Below are positions 50,454-61,600 of a stretch of 64,000 nucleotides of DNA, in pieces. Source of the stretch: Notospermus geniculatus (lineage: Eukaryota > Nemertea > Pilidiophora > Heteronemertea > Lineidae); NCBI GenBank assembly GCA_002633025.1, contig NMRB01000302.1, positions 117,427-181,426 of the forward strand. The letters are read 5' to 3'. Numbering within the stretch: the first letter of the stretch is position 1; each line of letters begins with the position of its first letter. A program made the translations under genes and the position numbers. The notes under the pieces are model-generated. The model was not told the DNA's origin, ran no database searches, and saw only the letters and a list, made by a program, of their open reading frames with translations.

Positions 50454-51018
50454 ATTGTGACCTGCTCTGGCAAAAGACGCATGTTGCTCAGAAGGTGAGC
50501 AACTAAGATGACACCAGGAGAATGGAACTGAAGGCACTGCTCCACTTGACAGTTTTTTCGCAGAAGTTGGCCCACAATGGGCAATTCACCATTGTTTGTT
50601 TCCTTACTTACGGCTAATGCTGAGACCAATGACACAAACAACTGCTCATAGTTGAGTTGCCCATTGTGAGCCAACTTCTGCGAGAAAACTGTCAAGTGGA
50701 GCAGCGCCTTAAGACGACACAAGAGAATGGAAGAAATAGATTGTTTCAGATTTCAAAATAGACAGACAATAGTGAAACCATGGAGGAATTATTCCATGCT
50801 GAAACTGACAAATATTTGGTCTCAACCTGCCAAGCTAAAGCCGGTGACAGACTGGCGCGTACGCCGCGCGTCCTGCAGGCGTTCCGCCAATTGGATTCTT
50901 CGGTCCGTGTTACCGCCTCCCTGATTGGTTGAACGCTTTCAGACGCGTTGCTTACGCGCCAGTCTGTCACCGGCTTAAGAGCAACATGCGTCTGCTTTTG
51001 CCAGAGCAGGTCACAATT
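50454..51018. mobile_element. Nested fold-back elements
   Basis: Outer arms 50454-50488 and 50980-51018 (GTGACCTGCTCTGGCAAAAG and complement) enclose two separate hairpin elements: 50531-50711 (CTCCACTTGACAGTTTT arms) and 50835-50977 (AGCCGGTGACAGACTGGCGC arms). Confidence 0.8.
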
Positions 51019-51831
51019 AGGGAAAAATGAACTCGCCGAAAGAGTGGAGTGGAGACCCTTCCTATTATATCTTTTATGAACCGTTCTAGCAAAAGTAGGC
51101 AATTGTCGCAAGTGATCATCATTGGTCATCAGTTTACTCAACTATTATCATAGCTGTCCACTACTATTGTAAATCTGCAGAGACGTACATTTCAGCTATT
51201 GTGTTGTAAGGCCATTAGTCCTTTCATTAGTTGTGACAAGCACCTGCTTTTGTTGGAGTGGCACTATGCAAAGAAAATTATTGCCCTAGTTGGGGAAAGT
51301 GAAGTGACCTGACTTGTCTTGTGGACTGTTTATTGAAGAGTTCAAGTTTGCCAGGTTTACATCACACTGTGAATGCCCTCAGTTGATTAAATGCAATTAC
51401 ATCATTCATGATGCTCTGCTGGTAGGCCTTTTATGTCCCAGCTAGGACTGACTTGCACATACCACGCAGTGCATAATGCCTGTAAGGATATGGGAGTGTG
51501 GAGTGAAACTCATTTGGTCTCTTGGAGGAAATTTTTGTTATGTTGAAACTAATTTCAACATAACATTTTGGTGAATATTCTTGGATTAAAAGAATTCGGG
51601 AGCTCATTTAAAGGATCTGGCAGCCGGGTGACCAAGATAATGGTATGTACTTTCTGTTGATGTTCATATTTGTCAGGCGGTCTAGGAAAACCTGTCGGAT
51701 ATCACTGAATGATCAACATGGGCCTTCGGATTGCCTGTGCATTGATTTGCAACTATTTACCTGTTTATGAAGTAAAGTACATTTCAGCTATTGAAATTTG
51801 CCGGTTCACCAAGGCCATTACCGGTAAACAT

Positions 51832-52029
51832 TTAAAGGACCACGGTATTATTGCCACTTTTTCTCAACAGCCGGCGCCACTCTCCAACCCAGGGACTCAC
51901 TACGTTGTCGGCGAATTGACCCGATTTACTTTTGTTATGCATTTCTGTAGTTCGTCACTGCCGCTAGGTGGCTCCCTCTATGTCGGCAGTCAAATAACGC
52001 ATTTGAGATCCAATACCGTGCTCCTTTAA
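51832..52029. mobile_element. TTAA-flanked MITE, copy 1
   Basis: TTAA-AGGACCACGGTATT ... AATACCGTGCTCCT-TTAA, 190-bp core. Closely related, in opposite orientation, to 58200-58413; both contain the complement pair GCCGCTAGGTGGCTCCCTCT / AGAGGGAGCCACCTAGCGGC. piggyBac-like by target site. Confidence 0.75.
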
Positions 52030-52460
52030 CACTTTCCTCAAATGTGACATCCAACAGGTTTTCCTTGACTGCCTCACATTTTCAGTGAAATACACGTGTA
52101 TTTTCTTAGCATGTTCTAGTCCTTGAAAACGTTTCCCATACCTTGATTATTTTCAAAGCTTCAAGTCATTTTCAACAATTTCCCATACAAAGCAAGGCCT
52201 GGGTGCACCAGATAGGCCTAAGGGTTCAATCGTACCACTTACGACGATAAATCAAATTTTTTGAGGGAGATCATTATATTTCTTTGAAATTTGCCGAAAA
52301 TGGGCCCCTTTCACTGGAATCGTTGGGTCACTATTAATAAAGTTAAATTGGTAGGCCAAAATTCATGGCATTTGGGAAGGAAAGAAATGTATTTAACATC
52401 CATTACACGAACATGCATCATACCATAAAGAGAAAAAATAACTCAGCTATTTTAAAAGAT

Positions 52461-53476
52461 ACGATTCATTTATTTAACCAATAAAATGTCTTGAAAATCA
52501 ATTAGGTATCTGTTTATTTTCTTTTTTTTTAATGAAACAAATAACCCCTGAACACTGTGCCGTAAAGCGTAATAATAGCCTTCTGTCATCCAACTGAACA
52601 TTGCCATGCTATATGTAGATGAGCCTACATTTATTGTCATACTTGCAATCATACTCTTGACCCCCTTCGTTTTCTAAACTTGCAAAACACACTCATGCTG
52701 CCCTCAAGTTAGACAAATTCAGTTGGCCCAGACACCTTCAGTACCTACTCGTATTTGGCCAAGACGTATTATTTACAACTAACACTAACAGCCTTTTGGC
52801 ATTTATAACCCGTCATCGCAAAACCAACAGGTACTAAGTTGATCTGAAGTTGGCAGGTTGAGACCAACGTTTCGTCAATTTCAGTAGGCCTCGGCTTATT
52901 GTCCGTCTTTTGTAAAATCTGAGGGATTGCATTTCTTCCTTTATCTTCTAGAGTTATTTTAGTTCATCCTGGTTCACATCTTGTGTGACGTTAAATTAAT
53001 AGCCCGGCTATTGCTCTGATGGGTCACATTTCATTTGTTTATAAAATAAAGATTCTTTTATCATGGGCTTGGAGTGCATGCTGGAATAAAATTAAGACTG
53101 CACTTACAATGGGCAGTACACTACTACATCCATGCTGGAAAACACATAACATTAGTCCACTGATGAATGTACATGTTTACATGTGTGAACTTGGACCAAG
53201 GCATCAACAAGTCTATCGTACATGCACATTTGCATGTACGGTACTGCTACATGTAATGTAAAATGGGATGAAGATGACATGATGTTGAGATGACAAAACT
53301 GATGCACATGTCTACTTAGATATTATCAAAGTCACTTTACACAACATACACCCCCTCCTCTTTGAGGTCCACAAGTTGGATTAGAACAGTCCTTTAGAGA
53401 CTCTGATGACAGTTCATATATGCTGAGGGGACCACCATGGCACAAACAATTCCAATGTGAACACACAATGTCAAAT
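52461..53476 (-). other. Probable NRF1 3' UTR
   Basis: No coding exon. It follows the NRF1 stop on the minus strand. TTTATT at 52469-52474 could be the AATAAA signal, giving about 1 kb of UTR. Inferred from position. Confidence 0.45.
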
Positions 53477-56400
53477 TCATTGAGCCTGCTCCACTGATAT
53501 CACTTCCACAGCGTGCGTTGCATCAGGAACATCCCCACCAGCACCCGGCTGCGTCACTGTTTCAACTTTCGGCGCCATAGCAATTTGAACGTTTTGATTA
53601 TTTGTATCTTGCAGCTGAGCTATACTCGTCACGACTGTCTGATACATTGACACCGGTATCGTCACCATACCTGGAAAAATTAAGATGTACATGTACAACA
53701 TGAACATGTAATTGCTAAAACTGAGATTTAATTCAAGCATTTACACTGAAGCATTCGTTTCTGTCCTTTTGAGAAGGCAAGGGGATTACCGCAATCAAAA
53801 TGATGAAGAATTGTCATGAGCGGTGTAACTCACCAAATTTCTGCTCACTGGCTGTCTGGCCGAATAAATCTTTGGACAGACACAGTTTCATCATTCTTCC
53901 ATCACCAACTGAAAAACAAAAATATCACGAGTGGCTTCACAAATCCTATGAGTGGCTTCACAAATCTTATGAGCGGCTTCACAAATCTTATGAGTGGCTT
54001 CACAAATCTAGTGGGTGGCTTCACAAATCTTATGAGTGGCTTCAGAAATCTAGTGGGTGGCTTCACAAATCTAATGACGTACACCTGGGGATCCAGAAAG
54101 ACAGAGGTAATACAGTCATGTACTTACTGTTCCCATCACTTAGTGCATCCCCAGTCAGAATGATTTGTCCATCCTGGTTTATTGTGGCTTCTGCAAGTGT
54201 TGCTACTGCATGCCCCGCCGCATCTGTGTTTAATTCCAGTGCCTGGGCATTCACTCCTGCTTCTTGTTGACTGGACGCTACCTCTGCTAATGTCTGTACG
54301 GCCTGATTGGCTTCATGAGTTTGACCACCATGTTGCACCTGAAAATGAATATCCCATGTAAAACTTAATCTATTTGGAGTGAGTAACAGAGAATATCGCC
54401 AGCTTGTGCTGGAAAATGGACCACTTGTTGGGCCAAAGTATTCTGTACGAATGAAAACCTGAAACCGGTATTTTAAGATGAAGGAATACTTACTGCATGC
54501 ACTACAGTAGCTTGTGTACCATCACCCAATGTGACAACAGCGTTTCCCGACGCACCGGTATCAATCTGTATGATGGAAACAGTCCCGTCAGGATTATTGA
54601 TCGTTTGAACCATCGTTGGTTGCCCATAAGCAGGTTGCGTGTGAATACTTTCTTCAAATTCGGGCAGGAGGTCCTCTCTTCCATGGTGCTTGTAGCAGTT
54701 TTTGACTATTGTTCTCAGTGCATGGGTCCAAGACACCTAGAAGTGAAAATATGGGAGAATGAAAATGCAGTGTGAAAATCACGACACTCTCCGATTCCAA
54801 CATTTAGTTAGGCCAGGGGGCGACCTAATAAATTGTTCACTTTTATTTGACACCTCTTGCAACTACCTAATTTTTGGATACGTAGCTGATTTGACACTAA
54901 CAGAAAAATAAAAAGTTCCAGGAAAAATACTTGCACATTTAATTAAGTCACCCCATGCCAGTCCAAGGCACAACAACAGATTGAATCTTTGCATACCAGA
55001 AGTCAATATTCATCCCAAAGAGAGAAATACATGTATTGCAATGTGCAGTGAATGAAGAATTCTGAGTTGAGGGGAGAATATAACATGCATAAGGAGGGAA
55101 AGAAGTGCTGTGATCATCAGAAATACAATGTGCATCCATTATCACTTTTCCTGGTGATCTCAGGGAGGGATTGTCTTGAAAGGAATACACATAAAGCCAT
55201 AGTGAATAAAAGTGAAGACATGGCTTTTCATTCTTGGTTTCGAACCAAGCGGTGCATCAACATATAGAATACATGGAACAATTTGAATGTGAAACACAAA
55301 GAGATAAAAAGTTGATGACAGAAAAACTACATGTACAACAGAATGACGAGATGATTGCACCACTATCTGGCTTCCCAGTTACAGACCTCATCTGAGTGAC
55401 CATCCAAGATAACGCACTCACCCTGATACTACGGCGAGCTCAAGCCTTCCTTTATTATCAGCTAATTGTTGAAGCCATTGATTCCACGTTTTGAAAAGCA
55501 CAAGGCATCACAATACTGGTGTTACTCAGGGTGTCATTGATGCTCTTCACAATTCACACCCACGGGCAGATAGGACAGTCAGCTCCATTTTCATTCAAGT
55601 TTGCTGTACACTTCGCTGGAACTGGGAAGCCTCTCCTTGAAATTGACAACTGCAGATTATACCTTTTTCTTATCCTCCTCAGTGCGTACATCACTACGTA
55701 CATTAGCCCAGGGAAGGTCGCTAGGCCACCAAACAGGCCGACACTCGGGCTTCCCCCACCCTGGCTTCGATCGTCCAGTGGAATATTTCAACATCTCTGG
55801 GATGAATGCACGTAGTTGGGCCTACAGGAAACAAATATCGTCCATTAAAGTACCGAAATTTAAACTACAATGTACCTTCTGTTTTATTTCCTCGGGACGA
55901 ACATCACTTCGTACATTTGCCCACGGGACATCACTTGGCCACCAGATAGGACGGAATTCCTCTTTTCCCCATCCAGGCTTACCCCTACCCGTGGAGTACT
56001 TCAGCATGAGGGGGATGAAGTTACGCAGCTGGGCCTAGAAGATATGAATTGAATTCAGGGGACTGTCTGAAAAAAAAACTTGCAGGGACAGAAGCACTCA
56101 GTGGGAGAACTTCAGAATTTCAGTACTCAGAGGACGAAAAAAAAACATCCCCAGGATCACACAGTCTTCATGTAGCATCGACTTGTTGCAGCCTACATCA
56201 CAGCTGATAGCATAACCCTTGTCACATTGTCAAAAGGTGCATCATTGCTAATGGGAACTAGGAGAATCACAGAACAATGGGTCATCATTCTGTCCGTTGA
56301 ACGGAACTTCCCTGATCTGCTTTCTCACCTGTGTCATTTTATCAACTGGTGTTGGAATACCATCTATTATCAGTGGTGGTAGTTCGTGAAGTGCTGGATT

Positions 56401-57561
56401 ATCAGGGACCGCAGGAGGAGCCTGCTGTGACAATGACGCTTCCAGATCTTGCATGATCACATTGCGACAATTCCGAATCTACAAGAGAGGTGCTTAAGTG
56501 AAGAAACAAATCGATGACTGCACAATAAAGGTGCGGGAGGGGTGTGGACTGTGGACCAACTGGGAATCAGCGAAACTGGTCCTCTATAACAGGACTTCCT
56601 TTTGCACTTTTTCTACTTGACTCTTGTGGGCGGTATTAAATACCGCTTGATGAGAATCACGTTCATGTGTTAGTTCTGAATGCATGATTACCAACAGCAT
56701 CACACAAAAACAACAGCAGGGTGGACTTACAACACTTTCAAGAGGCTGAGATCCGAAGCATTTGTAACAATTAGCAGAGTTGCTGTTTTTTCCTGGTGTC
56801 ACACCGAGCACAACAGCCTGTTGTCCGACCCGGGTCGTATATTCATCAATGGTAGCTTTCAACTTTCTGGAAGTGAAATAAGAACTGTATTTTTTAGATA
56901 AATGGATAATTTTCTTGACCACAATAGCACAGCTAGAAGACATTAAGTGCAGAGATATTTCTCAATTTCTCAACATATAATATTACAAGATTTTCCTCAA
57001 TTCATTGGCAGGTTTATGACGAGATTGAGTAAAACACTGGCAGATTGAAAGGATGCCATATTTTCAAAATGTCAGGCAACCATACCTCAGTAACCGTGTC
57101 TGTTGCCGCTTTCTGATTGAAGGATTAGTTTCAAATGTGTGAGGTCTCTTGCGCTTCTTCCCAGAAGCAATTGCAGCTGCAGCTGCAACCCCAATTGGCC
57201 CTGAAAAATGAAAGTACCTTTAGGTTTGTGTTTGACATGCACATGTATTTTCATCCATGTCAGTTCACAAAGGTGAGAAGTACTTTCAACTTTACCAAAA
57301 CCAAACCACCAGATGGCACTGCAGTTAACTCATTTTCTACCCTCTTGAGATGTCACAGTTTAGCCTTGCAACAGTTAGGAATGGTATAGATTGATACCCA
57401 CCAGCAGCAGCAAGTTGGGCAGTGACATCATCATGAACAGTGGAGTTCAACAGATCAGTATCATCAAATTGTGTGCTCTCATTGGAACTGGCATCACTCA
57501 TATCCTCCGCCATCAGGGATGAGCCCATCCCTGAATGCGCCATGGTTGTGCCGATGTTCAT
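53477..57561 (-). CDS. NRF1: NRF1, nuclear respiratory factor 1 (EWG family)
   Basis: A transcription factor that binds GCGCATGCGC sites as a dimer and drives mitochondrial and housekeeping genes. Exons in transcript order: 57402-57561, 57086-57200, 56731-56866, 56329-56478, then 55876-56034 or 55663-55821, then 54494-54736, 54128-54338, 53834-53908 (possible cassette) and 53477-53670. Phases agree and give 480 residues plus stop; human is 503. Landmarks: DDTDLLNSTVHDDVTAQLAAAG, basic GKKRKRPH, NPSIRKRQQTRLLRKLKATI, EYTTRVGQQAVVLG, PPLIIDGIPTPVDKMTQ, KYSTGR-KPGWGK, WANVRSDVR, HALRTIVKNCYKHHGREDLL, and the Gln/Ala/Thr-rich activation domain ending IPVSMYQTVVTSIAQ. All match human NRF1 closely. 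The chosen start, MNIGTTMAHSG, is the first in-frame ATG of its exon; a noncoding 5' exon probably lies upstream. Confidence 0.96.
53834..53908 (-). CDS. NRF1: 75-nt NRF1 exon, possible cassette
   Basis: Encodes GDGRMMKLCLSKDLFGQTA and a few more residues. The exon is 75 nt, so inclusion or skipping keeps the frame. I see no counterpart in the human protein between the activation domain's ILTGDAL-like and IPVSMYQ segments. Splice sites are good (TTTTTCAG, GTGAGTT). Confidence 0.65.
53929..54075. repeat. 21-bp minisatellite, seven units, in an NRF1 intron
   Basis: Seven copies of GAGTGGCTTCACAAATCTTA plus one base, with scattered changes. Because 21 is a multiple of three, both strands stay open through it. 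It lies 21 bp upstream (on the minus strand) of the 75-nt exon's acceptor. Confidence 0.9.
55663..55821 (-). CDS. NRF1: NRF1 alternative DNA-binding exon a (downstream)
   Basis: 53 codons in phase 0, with GTAG acceptor and GTATAA donor. It begins AQLRAFIPEMLKYSTG, contains RSKPGWGKPECRPVWW and ends VRTEEDKKK. It differs from exon b at 10 of 53 residues. Human NRF1 has mixed features, including AFIPEM and RTEE as here. Confidence 0.9.
55876..56034 (-). CDS. NRF1: NRF1 alternative DNA-binding exon b (upstream)
   Basis: 53 codons, the same length and phase as exon a. It begins AQLRNFIPLMLKYSTG, contains RGKPGWGKEEFRPIWW and ends VRPEEIKQK. Human NRF1 shares RGKPGWGKE and PIWW with this version. 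Only 54 nt (55822-55875) separate it from exon a. Confidence 0.9.
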
Positions 57562-57603
57562 GGCTGTTGGCAAGCCCTACCTGAAAATGAAACACATTCA
57601 TGC

Positions 57604-57700
57604 TACCGTATTTTTCGGACTATAAGGCGCGGCCTTTTTCCTTGAAGAAGGGTCTAAAATTGGGGGTGCGCCTTATAGGGTGGTGCGCCTTATCTGCGGA
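57604..57700. mobile_element. Fragment with CCGTATTTTTCGGACTATAAGG terminus
   Basis: The motif beginning TACCGTATTTTTCGGACTAT and the internal repeat GGTGCGCCTTAT resemble termini of a DNA-transposon group found across many animals. Only one end is recognised here. Confidence 0.5.
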
Positions 57701-58199
57701 TCCAGTCTGACAATTTGATCAGAAGTGTCAAGACACTGACGAACCCAAGCATTCAAGCATGCATGGATGCATGCAAGCCAAAGTTATTGTCACAGTGCTG
57801 GTTGACAGATGATGCAGTGAACTGTGAACTGATGGAGTTTCAGTTAGGCCTAATTTGTGACAACAAGCTAAGAAATCATACAACCAGATCCATCAGTACC
57901 AACAGCAGAATTGCAGATGTCAATGGGTTCAAACAAGGCAATCAGACCCTGTAATTGTCAGCTTGGCTGTTGTTGGGTCAATGCACACNGCTGAGGATTC
58001 CAGCTTTGATCTACCTCCCACACAAATCAGCCCACAAAACTAGTCCGTGTTGGTCTACTTTAACTTGGCTGGATTCCAGCTTTAGCCTAATTGAAACTCC
58101 CGCCACAAAAAATAATAGAATGCACAGAATGTCCAGCACATTCATGACCAATGATGTCAGTGATGCTTGGGGTGGGGTTGACTGTCCACTGATTTCGGT

Positions 58200-58413
58200 T
58201 TAAAGGAGCATGGTATTGGATCTCAAATGCGTTATTTGACTGCTGACGTAGAGGGAGCCACCTAGCGGCAGTAAGACAAACTACAAAAATGCATTACAAA
58301 ATGCATGTAGTAAATCGGGTCAATTCGCCGACAACGTAGTTACTCCCTTGGGTTGGAGAGTGGCACGGTGGCGCCGGCTGTTGAGAAAAAGTGGCAATAC
58401 CATGGTCCTTTAA
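58200..58413. mobile_element. TTAA-flanked MITE, copy 2
   Basis: TTAA-AGGAGCATGGTATT ... AATACCATGGTCCT-TTAA, 206-bp core. Inverted relative to 51832-52029 and clearly the same family. Confidence 0.75.
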
Positions 58414-58672
58414 GTGGGGCGACTTACTGCCTTGGCATATCCCTGATCAATATGTGTTAAAAAAATAAGACAACAATGCAATAATATCAATATCATATGT
58501 ATTGACATGTAGTTGGGCAAATAACTCCCCAATTTCATCAAAGAATGCCTTCAAAGAATACAAAGCTATTTCGTCCCATTATTGGACTGGAAATAGCTAA
58601 ACAATGGCAGTGGCCTGGGCAACGTGAGACAAAGACAATCTAGAAATTGTCAACTGATGGCAAAGAAACAGC

Positions 58673-61600
58673 TCAGATCTGTTCTGACTCGGAACTCTCA
58701 ATGACTGAGATCAATGTCTTTCCCTTTTCTTTCACACTTAAATTATCATCTCCACCTCCAGGTGGTGTAATGCAACTTTCATCAGCATCACTGCTGCTAG
58801 ATGTTTCATCACAACTAGAGTCACTGTCTGTTTCCTCAGATGTCGTATCTTCAGAATCTGAAACTTCCTCAGAAATTCCATCGCTCAAAGTTTGATCAGT
58901 GCATGTATCAACATCAGATTTTGCAGTTCTGGTAGTCTTTGAACCTGTCCCATTCTGAAAGTTATCACACTGAGAAATCTCCTCCTGATCTTTATGACGT
59001 ACTCCACCAACCTCTGTATCGATGTCCTCACGTGAACGCACACATGGAGTATTACACTCAAGAGTATTTGCAGCAGAGCTCTCTCCTATCAATAAAGCAC
59101 CCAGTTTTTCACACATGCTGTCTTCTCCAGCTACAGTACTCATGTTATCCCCCATCTTTCCACATGTTTTTCTTGAGTCGCGAGTTTCAACCACGCTCTT
59201 TTGAAGACAGATATTAGCCACTCCCTCACTCAATTCATTTTGCTGTTTTTCTTCTTCTTGAGCTAGTTCAACAGCTCTTTCAAGTTCGACCAATTCATAT
59301 GAAAGCTCCTCTTTCTCCACCTTGATCTGCAAAAGAAAATCATTGAGTTTTGATATCTTTAACCTCAATGTACCTTAAACTGTGCAACAGGAATATCATG
59401 GGCTAGTAAGCCTTGCGTAAACCCGTTGACTACGGAGGTAAAAAACCCCAAAAGATAGTCTCTGTCATTGGGTCTCAGGTGCAGAAAAGAAACTCGATAT
59501 GGGCAGATTTGAGAATTAATTGAGGTTCACACTATCTTTTTCTACCCAATTTTTCTACTTACTTGATGGAGTGAAATGCACTACCTTTTAGGAACTTACC
59601 TTACTCAAGCATCTCATTAAAGATGAAAGACGCTTCTCACTGTAAAGAAATGGCAACAGCAATTGAATTCTGACAATAAGTATGCCATTACCAGTAATTA
59701 GGCAAATGAATATTCAGTACCGGTAGGTTCAGCAGAAGCTGCTTTGGAATTCATGAAATCCCGGTTACCATTTAACTGGTATCATGAAAACTACCGGTAC
59801 AACCCCACCCCAGAGGTGATTAATTGAAATCTGTGCAAACGTCATGGCATTGGAACTTACCTAACCCCCTGTATCCATACACAATAGTCTGTGATGTACA
59901 AGTCATTCAGTATATAGTATGGATCAGACTGATTCAGACAGGAATGAATCTCCAAGAGGCACTTCAAAAGTCGTCTCCGCCCTGCAGAATGAGATAAAAC
60001 GATTCTAAGAACTGAAATACAAGTATTAATATACTGGTACCAGCCTAGTCAAGTGGTCAACTACAATTCCAATACTGCAGGCCACAACACTCAAAATAAC
60101 GAGAAAAAAATCACCATGTTTAAGCGGGAGGTTTGTCAAATATTGCAGGTGGTCTCAGTAGTCGTGGTTATTTGTCATATTCTCCAGTGGAGCAAGATCT
60201 TTATTGAAATCCATTAAACTATACTTGCCGAGGGAGAATATCATAGTTGTATCTCTCAGGACCTTCTTAGTTAGCTTCCAGTGGCGATAGAGTGGGTAGG
60301 AGAGGGCACGTCTTATGCAGGAATGAACCACTGTCTTCAGGCTTGTGAAACTCTGGACGTGAACAATATGGAAAGAAAGCAAGTTATATCACTCAATTTT
60401 CACTCCCAAACAACATCATCTCTTCAAACTCTAACCAAGAATAGAGAAAACTGTACGATCCCCACCTCCAGCCATGACAATGTTGCACAAAGTTTTCGAA
60501 TCGTCCAAGCAGATTCCACGTTTCCCTCGCCTTCTGTCGTTCTTTGGTCATAAGCGTAGGCAAATATGATGTCCACCAAGCTGAGCAAGACACCAGCCTG
60601 TTGGTCGTTATCCAGAATATGTGCAAAGAATTAAGGAAAATATCGCAACAATCTTGTTGTATAAGTATGAGTCTGATTCAATACAAGCATGTTGATTTCA
60701 TCAAACTGGACTAACACGGAAAAGGATATATTCCTTATTTGGTAGTTCTTTCATTCGCTGAATGTCTTCCTCAGATAGTATCACTGAAAAGAAACAAAAA
60801 TAATTCAGGTGATCAAACATACCACACTTCAATGTCCCCATCTTTCAATGGCAAGATTTTGGAATGTCTGTAGTTATGATATGGTGAAATTACCTATCTT
60901 GTCTGGGTTCTCGCCTTTTTTCAATCGCCTGTATTCATGAACCCAACTTGGCTCATACATAAGAATCTCTTGGATGGTATGGTCTTCCGCAAAATCTGCC
61001 CTGCAACAATAACATTTAAAGAGACAGTCAAATGATTGTAAAATCTAGAAAAACCTAGCGGATATGGGCTTCAAGAACTTGAGACTTCTACTCACATATA
61101 ATATTCTGCATCGAATTTCTCCTCTTCCTTTTGGAGGCGTTCTTTCGTCCGTTCTGGAGGTGATACCTTGTCTGGATCAGCAACGTCGATCACTCCATGC
61201 AATTCATCCTTTATAATAAAATTATAACAATTGATGGATGGGTCGGTCAGTCAGGGAGTAGGAACTTGTCCCATTGCTTTGTTGACAAGGAGAGCAGGCT
61301 AGCAAAAACATCCAATTGTTGCTGCAGGTGTGAAGAGAGTAGGCCTACCGGTACACCAATCGTTATTTCAAGAACACTCCTCTTCCCACACTGTTAAGAT
61401 TTTCAAACAGGATCTGCCAGAAATCTCATCAAACTATGAACTAACCTGTAGTCGTAGAAACACTCCACTTCTGAGGTTTGCAAAGCCATACTTGTAACTG
61501 TCACTCAGAGTCTGATTTTCTGAGACACTGCACGGTAATTGTTCTATCTGCCAATCAAAATCTTCATCAAAATCTTCCTCCTCTTCTGATGCATTTTTGT

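Larger units (their letters stand above)
49733..52460. other. Convergent intergenic region SLC2A13/NRF1
   Basis: No coding exon was found. The 5' part should be the SLC2A13 3' UTR. It contains the nested fold-back (50454-51018), a short hairpin (TTATGTTGAAA/TTTCAACATAA, about 51538-51563) and a TTAA-flanked element (51832-52029). The rest is unique sequence with nothing recognisable. Confidence 0.6.
57562..58672. other. Region between NRF1 start and SHQ1 end
   Basis: No coding exon. It should hold the NRF1 promoter and 5' UTR and the SHQ1 3' UTR. It contains a transposon-terminus motif (57604-57700), an N at 57989 and the second TTAA MITE (58200-58413). Confidence 0.55.

Noticed and set aside
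53929-54075. CRISPR-like array
   Set aside because: The units are contiguous without spacers and the DNA is animal nuclear; it is a minisatellite.
53800-54270. Plus-strand open frame encoding a repeated EWLHKSY heptad
   Set aside because: It is the 21-bp minisatellite read through; it lies antisense to NRF1 exons and has no promoter or splice support.
59975-59981. SHQ1 exon acceptor 7 nt upstream
   Set aside because: It breaks the reading frame; the acceptor at 59974 restores [10 protein letters not shown], which matches the family.
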